DNA from: SW132 sp038150125
GTDB taxonomy: Bacteria; Bacteroidota; Rhodothermia; Balneolales; Balneolaceae
NCBI RefSeq assembly: GCF_038150125.1
Contig: NZ_JBBVMF010000004.1
Coordinates: forward strand, 62,001 to 126,000
Length of the DNA: 64,000 nt
Direction of reading: 5' to 3'
Positions 61,270 through 64,000 of the stretch are shown one piece after another (position 1 is the stretch's first letter; every line of letters begins with the position of its first letter). Below the pieces are notes generated by a model. It saw only the letters and a program-made list of their open reading frames with translations. It ran no database searches and was not told where the DNA came from. The translations under genes and the position numbers were made by a program.

Positions 61270-64000
61270 TTATTTAATCAGCGTCATCATCCGAAATCGT
61301 TCCTGTTTGTTGGCATTTAGACGGTAAATGTAAACACCGTTAGCCAAGTTGGAAGCATCGAAGCGGACAGTTTGTTCTCCGGCGGGCAGTAGATCGTTAA
61401 CCAAGTTGGCCACTTCCCGACCCAGCATATCATAGACCACCAGCGACACCTGGCTTTGTTCAGGAAGTGTGAAGCGGATTTGCGTTGTAGGATTGAATGG
61501 ATTAGGATAGTTTTCCAACACAAGCTCTTGGCTTGAAGTAGTTGATGAGGCTTTCGCTACTTCATCCCGAATCATTGAATTATCCCCGCCCATACGAATA
61601 GCTAAATCCTGTTCAATGGGCGCATAGTCGCCCTTTAGCAAGTCAAGATCCACGCTGCGGGACTGTTCGTAAGCGTACAGTTCTTCAAGTTTTCCCAGTG
61701 CCTGCTCGTACTCTCCTTTATGCCGTAAGAGGTCCATCTCTACATGGAGCCAGTCCCGGCGGTCTGTTGCCTCAAGGATGGTTCCATCGGTTTCTCTCAT
61801 CCACTCGGAGGCGATTTCATACTCACCGTCGCGGAGATAGCTTTTGGCGTAGAGCAGAGTAGCCGCGTGTTGCATGGTTTTGTTGTGGCGTGCCGATTCG
61901 AACAGTGGATAATTTCCTGAGGCTGACTGTATTGCCAATTCCCGAAAACGGTCGGTCAATTCCGGGCTTTCTTCTTTCGCCAGCCAGGCCACCTGGTACA
62001 GACGGTGGAGCCCATCCCGAATTTGTTGGTCCGTTTCTGCTTTTTCAAGATCCCTTTCGAGTTGATCGTACACGTCCGCTAATGGCAGCACCTCGCCTTC
62101 CTTACTTGGCAATGCTTTCGCTGGCGACTGCCCGCCTGAACCTGGATTTTCTCCGGTAGTTGGATCGCTGGAAAGAAACAGCATGTCAAATTGAACAGGG
62201 CCATAAAACATGGAACTCTGAGGATAGGTTTGTCCCCACCATACCCGCTCTGCCATAACTGTCGTACTGCTCGTATTACTAACAAGATAGGAGCTGCCGG
62301 AAAAATCTCCTTGCATGCTATTATACCCCCCATCACTTGCTGGATAGGTGAAGCCAACGGATATATCTCCAGATCCGGACACCTGATCATCCGCATTGTC
62401 GGATATCACATTATATCCACCTTCAAGATTATCATCATGCATATAAAATGTCCCGCTGCTCATCACTTCCACACCATCGCGGTAGGAGCCTCCGTTATTG
62501 ATGACTTCATTATGGTGGAAGGGATATACGGACGCCGACGTGATGTAAATCCCCGCCTGAGCATTATCCTGAATGGTAGTGTTGCTGATATCCAAATCAA
62601 TATATTGAGCCACAAGTCCCACGGTGGCACCGTCTTCGATAAGTACGTGGGAGAGGGTGGCGCTGGAATTCCCGCTGCCGTCATTGTTGTGCCAGCTATC
62701 GATATTTCTATAGGTGGCATTTCGAAAGGTGCTATTTTCAATCACATTATTTTGAGAGGCGATGGTTAGGTTGGTCTCTCCACCATCAAACAGTGTCCAT
62801 TTGATGCTGTTGCCAGCACTGCTGTTCAGGTAGATCGTTTTCCAGGCTTTGGTTGTATCGGTGCGCAGAAATCGAATGGGGTCCTGTTCAGTCCCTTCGG
62901 AAATGAGCGTCCCTCCCTGCCCGGCACGAATATCCAATTGGACATTTTCTGCCATATTCACGGTGGTACCCGGCAAAATCGTCAGCTTGGCATTATTCTC
63001 TACTTTTGTATTCTGATCCAGGAAAATCTGCCCGTCCCACGTGGTATTTTCGGTGATGGTGTAGGGGTCGTAGTTCATATATGTATCCACCGTAATTTTA
63101 CCCTGATCTTCATTAACCACTTTAACAGCTATATCTGTTGGCGCACCTGACCAGGTTAATGAATGTGGATTAGTATTTGCTGCAAACAAAGGCATATTAT
63201 TCACATTATAGCTACTAATGACATCCTTTCCTCTGAAAATGCCACCAGTGAAAAGATTATTTTGTTCATCTCTATAAGCATGCATCCATTCATCTCCTGA
63301 AACACCTGGCAAAGGTTCGTGGTATGATAATCCTGAACGATTGGGGTCATCCTTTTCCATGATTGAAACCGTGGTACCACTAACCGTTGTTGTGCCGCCT
63401 GTCGTCCAGTCCCAATTTCCAAATGACGGCAGCATCCGCAGATCATCATGGCTGGAAGAATAATGTCCCCTGACATGATGGATAAATAATCCATTATCCG
63501 AACTATTTTGTGTAGCATTGTCATAGATACTTACATGCTGCCGATTCTCCAGCAGATAATATTCATCTGAACCACCACCTGTAACCTTTATTTTAACCGC
63601 ATCACCGGTGGTTAAAAAATCATCCAGTTCAAGTCCGCTCACATCCCCAATCGATGAATCTATAACGGTTGGTGTAATCCATCCCAATCTTTCTGCTTCA
63701 TACGCATTGGTGCTGGACGCGTAAAACCAGCTTCCCTGGAGCATGGAGGGATATCTGCTGATAACTGTAGTTCCCTGATATGGATGCGGCCCTAACAGCC
63801 AATGGCTTATTTCATGGGTTACCGAAATCATATCGTACTCGCTGTTATTGGTAACGGCTTGGGCTGTTACTCCTGAGCCTATCGTTGGCTGCCCTGACGC
63901 AGTAGTAAATCGACCTTTAATCTCTGTAGAGTCATTGTCTACCATAATAGAATTAAAAGCTAAACTTGCCTCACCAGCGTAACCCATGACAGACCACCCT
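61270..64000 (-). CDS. Secreted metallopeptidase-like protein with beta-helix and T9SS sorting domain (5' end outside window)
   Basis: At least 905 residues; the frame is open to the window edge, so the real start lies beyond it. The N-terminal visible part has SVTHEISHWLLGPHPYQG, an HExxH zinc-peptidase motif like M6 or related secreted peptidases, and a probable substrate domain (LLENRQHVSIYDNAT). The middle (about residues 290-560) is a right-handed parallel beta-helix with recurrent short strands (NNAKLTILPGTTVNMAENVQ). A helical segment follows (about 610-800), and the C-terminus is a type A sorting domain (LENYPNPFNPTTQIRFTLPE to RFRMMTLIK). Expected to be surface-exposed or released by T9SS. 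Its 3' end abuts an R2 copy. Confidence 0.85.
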   Translation of the reverse strand, partial: GWSVMGYAGEASLAFNSIMVDNDSTEIKGRFTTASGQPTIGSGVTAQAVTNNSEYDMISVTHEISHWLLGPHPYQGTTVISRYPSMLQGSWFYASSTNAYEAERLGWITPTVIDSSIGDVSGLELDDFLTTGDAVKIKVTGGGSDEYYLLENRQHVSIYDNATQNSSDNGLFIHHVRGHYSSSHDDLRMLPSFGNWDWTTGGTTTVSGTTVSIMEKDDPNRSGLSYHEPLPGVSGDEWMHAYRDEQNNLFTGGIFRGKDVISSYNVNNMPLFAANTNPHSLTWSGAPTDIAVKVVNEDQGKITVDTYMNYDPYTITENTTWDGQIFLDQNTKVENNAKLTILPGTTVNMAENVQLDIRAGQGGTLISEGTEQDPIRFLRTDTTKAWKTIYLNSSAGNSIKWTLFDGGETNLTIASQNNVIENSTFRNATYRNIDSWHNNDGSGNSSATLSHVLIEDGATVGLVAQYIDLDISNTTIQDNAQAGIYITSASVYPFHHNEVINNGGSYRDGVEVMSSGTFYMHDDNLEGGYNVISDNADDQVSGSGDISVGFTYPASDGGYNSMQGDFSGSSYLVSNTSSTTVMAERVWWGQTYPQSSMFYGPVQFDMLFLSSDPTTGENPGSGGQSPAKALPSKEGEVLPLADVYDQLERDLEKAETDQQIRDGLHRLYQVAWLAKEESPELTDRFRELAIQSASGNYPLFESARHNKTMQHAATLLYAKSYLRDGEYEIASEWMRETDGTILEATDRRDWLHVEMDLLRHKGEYEQALGKLEELYAYEQSRSVDLDLLKGDYAPIEQDLAIRMGGDNSMIRDEVAKASSTTSSQELVLENYPNPFNPTTQIRFTLPEQSQVSLVVYDMLGREVANLVNDLLPAGEQTVRFDASNLANGVYIYRLNANKQERFRMMTLIK

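Noticed and set aside
62191..62769. 192-residue plus-strand ORF opposite the T9SS peptidase-like gene
   Set aside because: It mirrors the beta-helix coding strand and shows no independent motif or ribosome site.
1..64000. tRNA, rRNA or known riboswitch genes
   Set aside because: I read the gene gaps for tRNA-like cloverleaf and T-loop text and for riboswitch-like leaders (for example before mgtE) and saw none; a covariance-model scan would be needed to exclude them.

Overview
The window looks like chromosome from a Bacteroidota-type bacterium, most likely the Balneolota/Rhodothermota side. The evidence is several secreted proteins ending in a type IX secretion (T9SS) type A sorting domain with the NYPNPFNP signature, lipoproteins with Bacteroidota-style lipoboxes, weak Shine-Dalgarno sites with several TTG/GTG starts, and many intergenic repeats. 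The placement is inferred from family composition; I saw no rRNA, tRNA, CRISPR array, prophage or complete insertion sequence.

Layout. 0-14 kb: a PolB-like exonuclease and a type I asparaginase; an amino-acid permease; an iron-binding lipoprotein; a patatin; a DinB-fold protein; an exported isoaspartyl methyltransferase followed by a membrane protein with a degenerate spermidine-synthase fold; a broken DUF4258-DUF2283 pair; and an FAD oxidoreductase overlapping an iron-type ABC permease. The iron-binding protein and the oxidoreductase-permease operon lie 7 kb apart but share a 19-bp palindrome-like site upstream. 14-24 kb: a methyltransferase, a tandem array of folded repeats, a 17-repeat BspA-like T9SS cargo protein, and a two-gene SbcD/YhaN-type nuclease-ATPase operon. 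24-31 kb: a membrane-anchored HExxH protein, a ferric-reductase-like flavoprotein, a truncated CBM9-like gene, an SLC13 transporter and a CDP-alcohol phosphatidyltransferase. 31-39.7 kb is one 2896-residue cyclic beta-glucan synthase (GT84 plus GH94).

39.8-49.5 kb reads as a signalling and stress block: a CheB-like protein with altered active site and receiver, a PAS histidine kinase with a NarL-type regulator, Hsp20, phosphoenolpyruvate synthase, the dead N-terminus of a cation P-type ATPase, and MgtE. 49.5-53.7 kb is a graveyard of T9SS cargo genes: at least four relics, each still recognisable by its C-terminal sorting domain, around an intact lipoprotein with a possible Cys-Gln thioester domain. 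53.8-64 kb holds TauE/SafE, a lipoprotein hydrolase, glycosylasparaginase, EttA, a DUF819 membrane protein and the 3' part of a large secreted metallopeptidase-like T9SS protein.

The most unusual material is non-coding or decaying: a nested-hairpin repeat family (R1) in tandem and dispersed copies, a second repeat family (R2) at gene ends, a short motif (GGTTTTGCAAAGCCCTCTA-like) seen six times, and six or more gene relics still readable by eye. Among intact genes the best second looks are the CheB-like protein with Cys at the nucleophile position, the YhaN-like ATPase with a hydrophobic hairpin where a zinc hook would be, and the lipoprotein with a putative thioester pair.
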